Below, in pieces: positions 27,283 through 36,800 of a DNA stretch of 64,000 nucleotides; position 1 is the first letter of the stretch; the number at the start of each line of letters is the position of its first letter. Below the pieces are notes generated by a model, which saw only the letters and a list, made by a program, of their open reading frames with translations, searched no databases and was not told the origin of the DNA. The translations under genes were made by a program, and so were the position numbers. This stretch comes from JACDAL01 sp963849115 (GTDB taxonomy: Bacteria > Actinomycetota > CADDZG01 > WHSQ01): assembly GCA_963849115.1 (NCBI GenBank), contig CAWKGK010000009.1, positions 744,001-808,000 on the forward strand, in the 5' to 3' direction.

Positions 27283-28881
27283 ATGTCGGAGCGGCTGAGA
27301 GTACTAGGGGTAACGACGGCGTTACTGGCTAGCTTGGTTGGGCCTCCAGGGGCGGCGTCCGCCGCGGACTCCAAGTGCTTCGGCGAGCCCGCCACCAAGG
27401 TAGGCACGAACGGAGACGACAAGATCACGGGGACCAACGGTTCGGATGTGATCGTGACCCGTGGTGGCGACGACATTGTTCATGGCAAAGGTGGGTTCGA
27501 CCTGGTTTGTGGCGGGCCGGGTTCCGACAGGCTGTCCGGCGGACGCGGGGGCGAGTTTCTCTTCGGGGGTAAGGGCGACGACAGGCTCCGGGGAGGTGCA
27601 GGACCATTCTCTGACTACGCGCCCGGCCCCGGTCGCGACCGCGTCGTGGGCTCTAAGGTCGTCGACGACGTCGTGCATTTCATGGGCGCCACGGGCCCGG
27701 TCGTAGCCAGCCTGATCACCCAGGAGGCCACCGGGCAGGGGGCGGACGAGCTGAACTCAGTCGAGCATCTCCTCGGAGGACCCTTCGGCGACACACTGAT
27801 CGGAAACCCTGCGGACAACGCGCTCGTGGGCAGGGCGGGACCCGACGAGCTGAGGGGCGGCAAGGGCTTCGACTTCATCGCGGGCCAGAAGGGCGACGAC
27901 GACATCCATGGCGGAGCGGACTTCGACATCGCCGACTACTACGAGGAGAACAGAAACGCGGGCCTCAGCACCGCGGGGCCGATAACGGTGGACCTGGTCG
28001 CGGGGACGGCCGAGGGTGACGGCAGCGACACCCTAGGCGGCATCGAGGGGGCCACCGGAAGCGACGGGGACGACACCATTACCGGCGACGCCCAGGGGAA
28101 CGCATTCTTTCTTCTCGTCGGCGGCGCCGACACCGTTGACCTCGGCGACGGAGATGATTTTGTCGACGCCGGCCTGGGCGCGGACGACCTCAGCGGGGGC
28201 AGCGGAATCGATTACCTGGGAATGTTCGACGGAAACGGAGGAGAGCCTCGCGGTAACGGTGTGACCGTCGACCTCTCCACCAACACGACCTCCGACGGCG
28301 ACACGCTGAGCGGGTTCGAGGGTGCTTTCGGGACCTTCGAGAACGACACCTTTACCGGCGACGGCTTCTCCAACGGACTGTTTCCCTTCGACGGGGACGA
28401 CACCGTGGCGGCCGGCAGCGGGGACGACCTCGTCGATCCCGGCAACGGGGTAGATGACGCCGATGGGGGCGCGGGTGTCGATCTGCTGGGCAACATCGAC
28501 CATTACGAAGCCGGGGTGACCATCGACCTGAGCGACAACAGCAATTCCGACGGGGACACGCTGGCGGGCTTCGAGGACCTGATCGGGAGCCCCTTCGCCG
28601 ACAACCTCACCGGCGACGACGGGCCGAACGTGATCTTTGGCTACAGGGGTGACGATGTTCTCGGTGGCCTTGCCGGCGCCGACTTGCTGGCCGGCGACCA
28701 AGGACATGACTCGGCCGACGGCGGGGACGGGTCCGACCGGTGTCAAGCCGAACACCAGGAGAACTGTGAGTTTGGTTGGTCCCGCTCCTCAGCCCGTTCC
28801 GATCGAACCTTCGACCGGGCTTACCTGTGGCGAGCGACCCTGACGAGGCTGGGGCACTCGTTGCGTTCTCCTCATAGCTGA
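27283..28881 (+). CDS. Secreted RTX-like calcium-binding repeat protein
   Basis: The start ATG 27283 has an AAGGGGG site. A signal peptide ending PPGAASAADSK is followed by blocks of RTX nonapeptides (GGDDIVHGKGGFDLVCGGPGSDRLSGGRG, GGKGDDRLRGGAG, GYRGDDVLGGLAGADLLAGDQGHD). Between them lie longer degenerate repeats with N-x-F/D-T-x-x-G-D and ITVDLSxxTxxSDGDTLxGFEG patterns. It likely forms Ca2+-stabilised beta-rolls outside the cell. The last 45 residues after CEFGWSRSS lose the repeat character and may be frameshift-derived or a tail. A decayed copy of part of this gene lies at 29620-29732. Confidence 0.88.
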   Translation: MSERLRVLGVTTALLASLVGPPGAASAADSKCFGEPATKVGTNGDDKITGTNGSDVIVTRGGDDIVHGKGGFDLVCGGPGSDRLSGGRGGEFLFGGKGDDRLRGGAGPFSDYAPGPGRDRVVGSKVVDDVVHFMGATGPVVASLITQEATGQGADELNSVEHLLGGPFGDTLIGNPADNALVGRAGPDELRGGKGFDFIAGQKGDDDIHGGADFDIADYYEENRNAGLSTAGPITVDLVAGTAEGDGSDTLGGIEGATGSDGDDTITGDAQGNAFFLLVGGADTVDLGDGDDFVDAGLGADDLSGGSGIDYLGMFDGNGGEPRGNGVTVDLSTNTTSDGDTLSGFEGAFGTFENDTFTGDGFSNGLFPFDGDDTVAAGSGDDLVDPGNGVDDADGGAGVDLLGNIDHYEAGVTIDLSDNSNSDGDTLAGFEDLIGSPFADNLTGDDGPNVIFGYRGDDVLGGLAGADLLAGDQGHDSADGGDGSDRCQAEHQENCEFGWSRSSARSDRTFDRAYLWRATLTRLGHSLRSPHS

Positions 28882-28930
28882 CTTTGGGAGCAGGGGGCGA
28901 GCCGCGGCCCTCGCCGCCCTCACCGAGCAG

Positions 28931-29575
28931 GTGATGGGCTGCCGCGCCTGCCCCCGGTTGGTCGAGTGGCGGGAGAGGGTGGCTAATGAAAAGCGGGCCG
29001 CGTACGCACACGACGACTACTGGGGCCGCCCCCTTCCCGGCTTCGGCGACCCCGACGCCCGCATGCTCGTTGTGGGGCTCGCCCCCGCCGCCCACGGCGG
29101 CAATCGCACCGGACGCATATTCACCGGAGATCGCTCCGGGGACTGGTTGTTCGGCTCTCTGTATCGCACCGGCTGGGCCAACCAGCCACATTCGCTTCAC
29201 ATCGGGGACGGGCTGCGGCTTGACGGCGCCTACATCACTGCCGCAGTGCGTTGCGCTCCACCAGCCAATAGGCCGACGACAGAGGAGCGAGACAATTGTC
29301 ACAACTATCTCGTGCGCGAGCTCGACCTATTGAGCCGAGTGCAGGTGATCGTGGCGCTCGGGAGCTTCGCGTGGAACTCCTCCCTGCGCGCGGCCGCCGA
29401 TGTCGGCGCGCCAATACCGCGGCCCCGTCCTCGTTTCGGCCACCTCGCCGAGGCCGATCTCGGTCGTCGCCGTTTAGTCGGCTCCTATCACCCGAGTCAA
29501 CAGAACACATTCACCGGCAAACTCACCGAGGCCATGCTTGACGCCGTGTTTCGGCGAGCCCGACAGTGCCGATAG
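28931..29575 (+). CDS. udgB: Uracil-DNA glycosylase family 5 (UDGb-like)
   Basis: UDGb excises uracil and related deaminated bases from DNA. The 214-residue protein has the family 5 active-site motif GLAPAAHGGNRTGRIFTGDRSGDWLF, the second motif GSYHPSQQNTFTGKLT, and four cysteines placed for a 4Fe-4S cluster (C-x2-C at residues 4-7 in MGCRACPRL, then VRCAPP and DNCHNYL). The start is GTG 28931 or ATG 28934. The frame is open a little further upstream (A-A-L-A-A-L-T-E-Q) but has no usual start codon there. Confidence 0.93.
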   Translation: MMGCRACPRLVEWRERVANEKRAAYAHDDYWGRPLPGFGDPDARMLVVGLAPAAHGGNRTGRIFTGDRSGDWLFGSLYRTGWANQPHSLHIGDGLRLDGAYITAAVRCAPPANRPTTEERDNCHNYLVRELDLLSRVQVIVALGSFAWNSSLRAAADVGAPIPRPRPRFGHLAEADLGRRRLVGSYHPSQQNTFTGKLTEAMLDAVFRRARQCR

Positions 29576-29619
29576 GCCACATCGTGGCAGTAAGCACCTC
29601 CGGTTTGGTTAGGACACAA

Positions 29620-29732
29620 AGGGCGGCGAGGCTTCGACTTCATCGGCGGGCCAGAAGGGCGACGACGACATCCACGGCGGTGCCCTGTTTGATATCGCCG
29701 ACCACTTCGATGAGAACTTCCACGCCGGCTTC
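29620..29732 (+). pseudogene. Decayed duplicate of part of the RTX gene
   Basis: This stretch is closely similar to 27854-27965 (shared runs such as GGCTTCGACTTCATC and GGGCCAGAAGGGCGACGACG), but an extra base near 29645 and scattered substitutions break the frame. It has no start or signal peptide. It abuts a transposase remnant, which suggests a rearrangement involving the element. Confidence 0.85.
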
Positions 29733-29737
29733 AGCAG

Positions 29738-29918
29738 ATCCTCGAGGAATGCTGGAAGCCGGCGTTCGCGCGCTACCTGATTTTCAGACACACAGGTCTC
29801 AGGCTCGACCTCGATCGCTACGTTCGTCTCTACAACACTCCGTGTCCAGCGGGGAAGGCACACCAAAGGACGCGTCCCGATCGAGATCATCGGAAAGGTG
29901 AAGATGTGGGAGCGCTGA
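29738..29918 (+). mobile_element. C-terminal remnant of an IS481-type transposase
   Basis: One frame reads I-L-E-E-C-W-K-P-A-F-A-R-Y-L-I-F, then T-G-L-R-L-D-L-D-R-Y-V-R-L-Y-N, the typical end of the DDE integrase core of IS481-family transposases. After the YN the frame is broken; the ending R-V-P-I-E-I-I-G-K-V-K-M-W-E-R-stop is found in another frame, with TGA at 29916-29918. The catalytic part is absent. The sequence just after the stop (GTGTCACCACATC ... GTGACAGGACA) may be a degraded terminal inverted repeat. Confidence 0.8.
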
Positions 29919-30565
29919 GAGGATGTGTCACCACATCTCGGTGACAGGACACCCTAGTGCACAACCATTTCAGCTCAGTCGAGGCCCGGGGGCGCAAGGC
30001 CGGGCGCGCCCTTGTCACGGTGATGGTTCCTGTGGTAATAACTGGATCAAGTGAGGGTGGCAGTGCGGGCGCTGGGGTGATGACCCCCTCACTCTCGATC
30101 CGCTAGCTAGGGGGCCCGGGGAGGTTGTGAATGACAGCGAACAGCTTGGGCAGACGAACCGTCACGCCGGGGGTTGACGGTCTTCGTCTGCTTTCCTGAG
30201 CGCTCCGCTCGACCCCAGCAACACTCTCGTGCAACGACTGGTCCGTGACCGAGCTGCAGCCTCCGGGGAACCAAAGGACGTGCGGGCATGGACGGCACTC
30301 CCATACGAATGCGGGGTGAGGCTCGCCGACCCAGAGGACGAGGCTGTCTGCATCAAGGTCACCGAACTTCTGCCAGGCCAACGCCCACCCCTCGGGGGCA
30401 TGGGCCGTGAGCCGTGACCGGTGTGAGGAGATATACGAGGGGTCATATATCTCCGAGGCTCCCGACCTGATGTGCGAGATGATGGATGAGTCGTCGGGCT
30501 GCACGACGGACTGCATGCAGTCACGCCCTGGGTGTCGGTCGATTAGCCATACCGTCGGTCGGTCC
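29919..30565. other. 647-bp intergenic stretch without a convincing gene
   Basis: It follows the IS remnant and precedes the O-antigen ligase-like gene. A minus-strand open frame covers 30103-30708 (201 codons); its composition is not persuasive and it overlaps the 5' end of the ligase gene, so I do not call it. The plus-strand frame of the ligase gene is open from 30407, but the part before ATG 30566 is rich in Cys/Met/Asp and reads as leader. A 9-bp inverted repeat at 30427-30454 is the only clear structure. Confidence 0.5.
30427..30454 (+). promoter_or_regulatory. Inverted repeat upstream of the O-antigen ligase-like gene
   Basis: GGAGATATA (30427-30435) and TATATCTCC (30446-30454) are perfect 9-bp arms around a 10-base centre, 112 bases before ATG 30566. 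The AT-rich arms in GC-rich surroundings suggest an operator, although an RNA hairpin is possible. The downstream protein carries a helix-turn-helix, so autoregulation is a testable idea only. Confidence 0.45.
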
Positions 30566-32515
30566 ATGCCTCGGCTCTCCCCCGCCGTCCCCATCGCCGG
30601 AGCGGCGTTCGCCGCCCTGGCGGCAGTCACCGCGTCGAGGTTAGTCTCCCCCGGCCTGATCATCGCGGGGGTACTAGGTCTCATTGCCCTGTTGTCTTTG
30701 CGAGCCAATCTCCAGACCGCGCTCCTCGGTCTGGCTTTCGGCCGGGCGACCCTCGAGGGGACTTACTTGCTTCCTGCGGCGAACGTCGGGGGGGTGGCGC
30801 TCGGGCTCGGAGACATCCTGACGCTCGGCTTCTTCGGCGGCGCGCTGTGGTACCTCGCCGGCAGAGCCCGGGCAGGCACCCTAGGCCATCTCTGGCGCGC
30901 CCCAACCGTCGTTCCCATGCTGTTGTTCCTAGCGGTTGCCGCCTTCAGCCTCCTCTATTCTCCAGACGCGACCCAAGGGGCGCGCGACATTCTCAAGTTG
31001 GCCTCGGCTTTCAGCGCCTACCTTCTGCTGGTTGCCGACCCACCCGACGCTCGAAGGCTACGCCTCTTGCTCATAGGGATAACGGTGGGCTCCATCGTGC
31101 CAATCCTCGCCGGAGTCGGTTTGCTGCTCACGGGGGGAGCTGAGGTCAACGAGTTCCAAGGTTGGAGCCGCGTTCAGTCAGTGTTCGTGGATCCCAACGC
31201 CTACGGCATTTATCTTGTGACCGTTCTGGCGGCGGCGTGGGCGCTGCGAGGGGAGATTTCGGGCATAGCGCGTTCCTGGCTTGACGTACTGTCGGTGGCG
31301 GCGTTCGTCTCAGTATTTCTCACCCTGTCCCGAAACTCTGTGGCCGCGCTAGCAATTTTGGTGTTGGTAATCGGCATGCGGCGCCGCAAGATCCTGATCG
31401 CGGCGGTGGGTTTGACCGTGATTGTTCTGCTGGCCTCACCTCAGGTGGGGAGCCGCGGTACGCAAATCCTTTCGCCGAAGTCGCGAGCGGAAGGCCAGGT
31501 AGGACGTGGGGCTAACGCGACGCGCACAGCTCTCGTTGGACGTGTGGAGATTTGGGAGGAGGGGCTCGGGCTGTGGCGGCAGCGCCCCTTCCTTGGAATC
31601 GGGTTTGGCGGCACAAGCGTCGCCGTCGGCAACAACGCCCACAACGACTATCTCAGAAGCCTTGTCGAGGCGGGACTCGTGGGCCTTGCCTGCTTTCTTG
31701 CAGTCATTGTGTCTATTATCCGGTTGGGGCTCCGGGCGGGTGCCGGTCGGAGTGATGCACCCCGTTTGCTCATGGGTTTGTCGCTCGGATATGTTCTGGT
31801 CAGCTACTTCGCAAACAACCTGGGCAAGAACGTCTTTCAGTTTCATTTCTGGCTCCTCGCGGGAATCCTCTATGTCTGGGCTCAGAAGATCCCGATCAGC
31901 CGCCCTTCGAGCGAGCGCGTCAGACAGAACGGAGCGGCTCCCCTTCACCTGCGTGTTCGGCTGAACGACGGCCGCACCGTCGAAGGCTTCGTCAGATCAG
32001 ACAAGCTCTTTGGCGATGGGCTCTTGGTCCTGACTTCGGTGACTCGCACCTTCGACTCAGAGATGAACGAGATCGTCGTTTCTCCCTTGGACGCTTCCCT
32101 CGCCCGCACCCAGGTGGCGGACTTCGAAATCATCGAGGATTCAACGACGGCTTCTGCGGCCGCCGGAGACGATCCCTCGGAGGAGCCTGAGGCAATCCCC
32201 GACGACAGGGAAAATCAAAGAGGCCCGGCGAAGCTGGAAAAAGAGAAGGTCGGGCCCGTCGCGGATCAGATCAAGGAAAAGGTGAAGGAAACAGGACAGG
32301 AGGCGTTTGAGCGTATCAAGCGGCGGACTATGACGGATGAGTTCCTGCGCGATGTCGCTCGCGTCTATCGGTCAAACCTGGACAACCACCCGCGAGAAGC
32401 GGTTGCCGACCAGTTCACGGTCGCACTCTCCACCGCTTCTCGCTACGTCAAGTTGGCGCGGGATCGTGGGCTCCTGGGTAAAGCTCCGGGCCCCGGAAGG
32501 GCGGGCGAACGATGA
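30566..32515 (+). CDS. O-antigen ligase-like membrane protein fused to a small beta-barrel and a C-terminal helix-turn-helix
   Basis: From ATG 30566 the 649-residue product has about ten membrane helices. A Wzy_C/WaaL-type loop lies at residues 325-375 (VGRVEIWEEGLGLWRQRPFLGIGFGG, then NNAHNDYLRSLVEAGLVGL), as in O-antigen ligases/polymerases. After the last helix comes a beta-rich segment (about 457-525, LHLRVRLNDGRTVEGFVRSDKLFGDG) resembling LSm/DUF6338-type small barrels. An acidic linker (SEEPEAIPDDRE), a charged helix (KLEKEKVGPVADQIKEKVKET) and a helix-turn-helix follow (about 587-645, TDEFLRDVARVYRSN, then AVADQFTVALSTASRYVKLARDRGLLG). One uninterrupted frame encodes all parts. No other glycan genes are nearby. 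The combination is unusual and its function is unknown. Confidence 0.82.
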   Translation: MPRLSPAVPIAGAAFAALAAVTASRLVSPGLIIAGVLGLIALLSLRANLQTALLGLAFGRATLEGTYLLPAANVGGVALGLGDILTLGFFGGALWYLAGRARAGTLGHLWRAPTVVPMLLFLAVAAFSLLYSPDATQGARDILKLASAFSAYLLLVADPPDARRLRLLLIGITVGSIVPILAGVGLLLTGGAEVNEFQGWSRVQSVFVDPNAYGIYLVTVLAAAWALRGEISGIARSWLDVLSVAAFVSVFLTLSRNSVAALAILVLVIGMRRRKILIAAVGLTVIVLLASPQVGSRGTQILSPKSRAEGQVGRGANATRTALVGRVEIWEEGLGLWRQRPFLGIGFGGTSVAVGNNAHNDYLRSLVEAGLVGLACFLAVIVSIIRLGLRAGAGRSDAPRLLMGLSLGYVLVSYFANNLGKNVFQFHFWLLAGILYVWAQKIPISRPSSERVRQNGAAPLHLRVRLNDGRTVEGFVRSDKLFGDGLLVLTSVTRTFDSEMNEIVVSPLDASLARTQVADFEIIEDSTTASAAAGDDPSEEPEAIPDDRENQRGPAKLEKEKVGPVADQIKEKVKETGQEAFERIKRRTMTDEFLRDVARVYRSNLDNHPREAVADQFTVALSTASRYVKLARDRGLLGKAPGPGRAGER

Positions 32516-32521
32516 GGGGCA

Positions 32522-32668
32522 ATGCACCGCATCGTGTTCCAGCGGTTCGAACCTGGGATCGGCAAGTTCCGGATCTTCACGATCAGGCCGAACGGCACGG
32601 GCCTTCGGGCGATCACGAAGCCGCCGGCGAACGCTCACCAGGACGTGGTCGCGTGGAGAAGTCAGCGT
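32522..32668 (+). pseudogene. Fragment of a TolB/PD40-type beta-propeller gene
   Basis: The frame from ATG 32522 reads R-I-V-F-Q-R-F-E then F-R-I-F-T-I-R-P-N-G-T-G-L-R-A-I-T. This is one blade of a PD40/TolB-like propeller (I-F-x-x-x-x-D-G-T-G-L-x-x-L-T). It then loses similarity and runs into the antiparallel S66 gene. No signal peptide and no further blades are present. It looks like the left-over start of a gene truncated by rearrangement. Confidence 0.55.
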
Positions 32669-32670
32669 GC

Positions 32671-33708
32671 TTATCTGGGCGTCGTGACTCGGTCTATAGC
32701 CCGCAACACGTGAGCCCCTGCGTCGAGATAGGCCTCCGCGCCCATCGGGATCGTGAGCAGGGGATCGGTGTGTCCAAAGTCCAGGTTTGCCAGAACCGGG
32801 CCGCCGCCCGATTCCGTGCGGCGGGTGACTACATCCCACAGAACGGCGACGTCTTCCGGCTTGTAGTAGGCAGGCCGGCCGACCAAGAGCCCGGCGATGT
32901 CGTCGAACACGCCGAGTCGCTCGAGGTCGGTGAGGTAGGCGTCGACCGTTTCGGGGCTCGGCGCCTCCTCTGAGGTCTCCAGATAGAGGATGCAACCGGA
33001 GAGATCGAGCCACTCGCTCGAACCCTTGAGGTGCCAGCAGATGGTCTCGAGGCAGCCTCCGATCAGCGGCCCCTGAGCGGCACCCTCCCGGAGCGTCACC
33101 CAGCCCTCGTTCGGCCGCAAGCGGCGCGGCCGTTCGAGATCCTTCTGCTCGTCGAAGTCGAGGAACTCTTCGGTCCACCATTTCGAGGGTGAGAAGTCGA
33201 GCGGCTCGGTCCCGAACCACGCGGCCCGCAGCCAGCGATCGGTGTAGTCGAGCACCCTCGGGTACTCCGCCAGCCCCAGCACGAGTGGGGGGCCGTAAAA
33301 GCTCCTGAGTCCGGCGTGCCGGGCGAAGCTCCATGCCAGCACGGTTGTGTCCGAGTACGCCTGGAAAATCTTCGGATGAGAACCGATCAGCTCGTAGTCG
33401 AGATAGGGGAGCACCTGGTTCGAGTGGTTACCGCCGATGGAGGAGAGCACCACCGCAATGGATTCGTCCGCGAAGGCTTCGTGGAGGTCGTCGGCCCTCG
33501 CCTCCGCAGGGGCGGACGCCCACGAGTCTGCGCGCGCTGCATGGGGCATCATCCGCACATTCAGCCCGAGCGACTCGAGATACGCACAGCCTCGGTCGGC
33601 GCGGTGCGGCCAGGCTCCCGGCGCGCCGAATGACGGCGACACGACCGCAACCGTGTCCCCCGGGATCACGCGCAGGGGCGGGGGACCGAATGCATGCATG
33701 GGCTCCAA
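32671..33708 (-). CDS. S66-family carboxypeptidase (LD-carboxypeptidase / MccF-like)
   Basis: S66 serine peptidases cleave LD-bonds of murein tetrapeptides, or inactivate processed microcin C-like peptidyl-nucleotides in the MccF branch. The 345-residue product shows VAVVSPSFGAPG near the start, VVLSSIGGNHSNQVLPYLDYE, the nucleophile region FQAYSDTTVLAWSFA, PLIGGCLET, LYLETSEEAPSPETV with the glutamate, and NLDFGHTDPLLTIPMG with the histidine. The longer N-terminal form and GGNHSNQVL spacing favour the MccF-like branch. It is divergent from the cyclase gene by about 125 bases. Confidence 0.88.
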   Translation of the reverse strand: MEPMHAFGPPPLRVIPGDTVAVVSPSFGAPGAWPHRADRGCAYLESLGLNVRMMPHAARADSWASAPAEARADDLHEAFADESIAVVLSSIGGNHSNQVLPYLDYELIGSHPKIFQAYSDTTVLAWSFARHAGLRSFYGPPLVLGLAEYPRVLDYTDRWLRAAWFGTEPLDFSPSKWWTEEFLDFDEQKDLERPRRLRPNEGWVTLREGAAQGPLIGGCLETICWHLKGSSEWLDLSGCILYLETSEEAPSPETVDAYLTDLERLGVFDDIAGLLVGRPAYYKPEDVAVLWDVVTRRTESGGGPVLANLDFGHTDPLLTIPMGAEAYLDAGAHVLRAIDRVTTPR

Positions 33709-33735
33709 CGATAGCCGGGGATCTCATGTAGCTAT

Positions 33736-33764
33736 CGTCGAGGTGGAACATCCGTCGAGGTGGA
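33736..33764. promoter_or_regulatory. 12-bp direct repeat in the divergent S66/cyclase promoter region
   Basis: CGTCGAGGTGGA occurs at 33736-33747 and 33753-33764, a 17-base period, in the 126-base gap between the S66 and receptor-cyclase starts. Tandem sites of this kind often bind a dimeric regulator, but the period is not an integral DNA turn multiple. Regulatory function is inferred only. Confidence 0.35.
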
Positions 33765-33834
33765 GGGACTCGGTCCGGCTCACAGTTTTCATAACCTCTA
33801 GACTGACGGCCTTTACACCTGATCGACGTCGGTG

Positions 33835-36800
33835 ATGCCGGTGAGTCGGCCACAGACAGCAGGCGGGCGAGTGGACGACAAGGAGCAGCTGAGGGTGGAG
33901 GAGCGGGGAGCCGATGTCCGCATCTTCCTGATAGCCGACGTGCGCGGTTACACGCGCTTCACTCAGGAGCAAGGGGATGAGGCTGCCGGCGCGCTGGCGG
34001 CGAGGTTCGCCAAGATCGCCGGGGCCGCAGTGACAGACCTCGGAGGGCAGCTGCTCGAGCTGCGCGGCGACGAGGCCCTTGCGGTGTTCTCTTCGGCGCG
34101 CGGCGCTTTGCGGGCGGCCGTCGAACTCCAGGTGCGCCTGCGAACGCCCACCGAGTCGGGCCCGCCCCTCGCGTTGGGTGTTGGCATCGGCCTCGACTCC
34201 GGGGAAGCCGTGCCGATCGAAGGTGGCTACCGCGGGGGGGCGCTCAACCTGGCGGCGCGGCTGTGCGCCATTGCCGAACCGGGTCAGATTCTCGCCAGCG
34301 AGACCGTCGTGAGCCTCGCCCGACGTGTCGACGGCCTGCGTTTCGCAACGCGGCGCGCGGTTCGGCTCAAGGGACTCGCCGAGCCCGTCCGGATGGTCGA
34401 GATAGCGCCTGAGAGGCCGCTGCCACCGCTGCCGCAACCACCCTCCAAGAAGGCCCATCCGGCGAGGCCGGGCGTCAGAGCACTGCTCGCCGGCGCGGTG
34501 CTCGTGGCCGCGCTTGCGGCCGTTGCCGTGAGTGGGTTCGGCGGGCCAGAAGGATTGAGGCGGGTGCCGGCGAACTCGGTGGGAATCATCGCCGCCTCCA
34601 GCGGCGAGATCGCCGCGCAGTTGCCGCTGCGGGGGGGACGGCCCGGGGGTGTCGCGGTGGGGGCGGGCAGCGTGTGGGTCACCGATATGGTCTCCGGCTC
34701 ACTCCTGCGGGTGAATCCCGACGAGCAGATAGTGGTCGACACAATTCCCGTGGGAGATGGCCCCGCCGGGGTCGCAGTCGGGGCGGAAGCCGTGTGGGTG
34801 GCGAACAGCGAGAGTCACACGGTGTCGCAGGTAAACCCCGACTCCGGGACGGTGGTGGCCACTATCCCGGTTGGGAATGGCCCCATCTCTGTCGCCGTAG
34901 GCGTGGGAGCCGTGTGGGTAGCCAACGCCACCGATGGAACCATTGCGCGCATCGATCCGGCGCGCGGCCGCACCGTCGCCACCGTGGCCCTGCCTCAGCC
35001 GCCGAGCGGCCTGGCCGCCGACGGACGGGCAGTGTGGGCGACGAGCGCTCAGGGCGGCCTGTTGTCGAAGGTCGACCCCGTTACGAACACCGTGTCTCAG
35101 ACCTTGCTCGTGGGGAACGGGCCCACGGGCGTAGCGCTGGGCGACGGGGCGGTGTGGGTCGCGAACGGTCCGGACAAGACCGTCTCGCGAGTGGACGCGT
35201 CCGGAGAGATCACCAAGATCAACGTCTCGGGAATGCCCGAAACACTCGCTTTCGGCGATGAGACGCTGTGGGTCGCGAGTTCCTTCTCGGGAACTCTCAC
35301 TGCAATCGACGTGAAGAACGAAGAGGTTGTTCGCAAAATCGAGGTGGGAAGCGATCCGGGGGGCCTCGCCCTCGAGGGGGGCAGGGTATGGATGGTGACC
35401 CTCGGCGCGGCAACCTCACACCGAGGGGGGACGCTGCGCGTGGCCCTCGAAGGGGGGCCGGCGGACACGTTCGACTCGATCGATCCGGGCGTGGCCTATC
35501 GGGCTCAATCCTGGCAGCTGCTGGCGCTGACCCACGACGGCCTGGTTGCATTTCGGCGGGCCGGGGGGCCGGCCGGAGCTACTCTGGTGCCGGATCTCGC
35601 CACCGGGATCCCCGCGGCCCAAGCCGGCGGGAAGACATACACTTTCCAGCTCCGCGACGGCATCAAGTATTCGACCGGCGAGCTCGTCAAGGCGCAGGAC
35701 TTCCGCAACGCGATCGAGCGCCAGTTCGAGTTCGGGACCGGCATGGCTGCGGTGGGGCTCAACTTGGTTGGAAGCGAAGGGTGCGGTCGCGGTAGCCAGA
35801 GCTGTGACCTGTCGCAGAGCATCGTGACCGACGACGCGATGGGCACGGTGACCTTTCACCTTGCTGAGCCCGATCCAGAGTTCCTCCATAAGCTGAGCCT
35901 TCCGTGGGGAGCACCGGTCGCAGCCGGCTCGCCGCGTCCTTCCTTTCCGGGCCGGAACATTCCGGGGACGGGCGCTTACATGATCGAGTCCTACAAGCCC
36001 GATCGTCGCATCGTCCTGATAAGGAACCCTCACTTCGAGGAGTGGTCGGCAGATGCACAGCCTGTGGGATATCCCGACAAGATCCTGTGGAGGTTCGGCC
36101 TGAGTCCTGCACAGCAGACCACTGCGGTGCAGCGGGGTGATGCGGACGTGATGCTCGACGATCCACCGCCCGCACGAATACACGAGATTGTCACGCGCTT
36201 TCCAACTGGGGCGCATCCTTACGTGCGGCCGATTGTCTACTACATGTTCCTCAACACGAGGATCCCGCCGTTCGATAATGTCCGTGCCCGGCGGGCGGCC
36301 AATCTCGCCCTCGATCGAGCCGGGATTGTGGAATCCTGGGGTGGAAAGCAGCTCGCACAACCGACGTGCCAGGTGCTTCCTCCGGGCCTGCCCGGGTACC
36401 GTCCCTATTGTCCCTACACCAAACACGCCACGACTACCGGGACGTGGTCGGGGCCGGACATCGACCGCGCCAAGGAGCTCGTTCGCGCCTCCGGCACGAG
36501 CGGGAAGAAGGTGACCGTCTACGCGCTCAAAGGGAAACAAGCTGGCCGCGGTCCGGCTCGTGGCCGCGACCCTTATGCAGCTCGACTACCGAGTCCGCGT
36601 CAAGACAATCAGCGACTTCAACAAGTTCTATTCGCTGGTGGGAAGGGAGGCAACCAAAGCGCAGATTGGCATGCAGGGCTGGATCGCCGACTATCCCGTC
36701 GCCTCCAACTTCTTTCCATCTTTGTTGAGCTGCGACTCGTATCAGCCTCGGGGCGGGTTCAATCTCAACCCCGCCGCATTCTGCAGCCGGCGGATCGACA

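Noticed and set aside
30103..30708. 201-codon minus-strand frame before the O-antigen ligase-like gene
   Set aside because: No recognisable domain, no good ribosome site and it overlaps the membrane-protein start; kept only as a remark.
32522..32713. Intact 63-codon gene before the S66 peptidase
   Set aside because: Only one propeller blade is recognisable and the rest overlaps the S66 3' end; called as a fragment instead.
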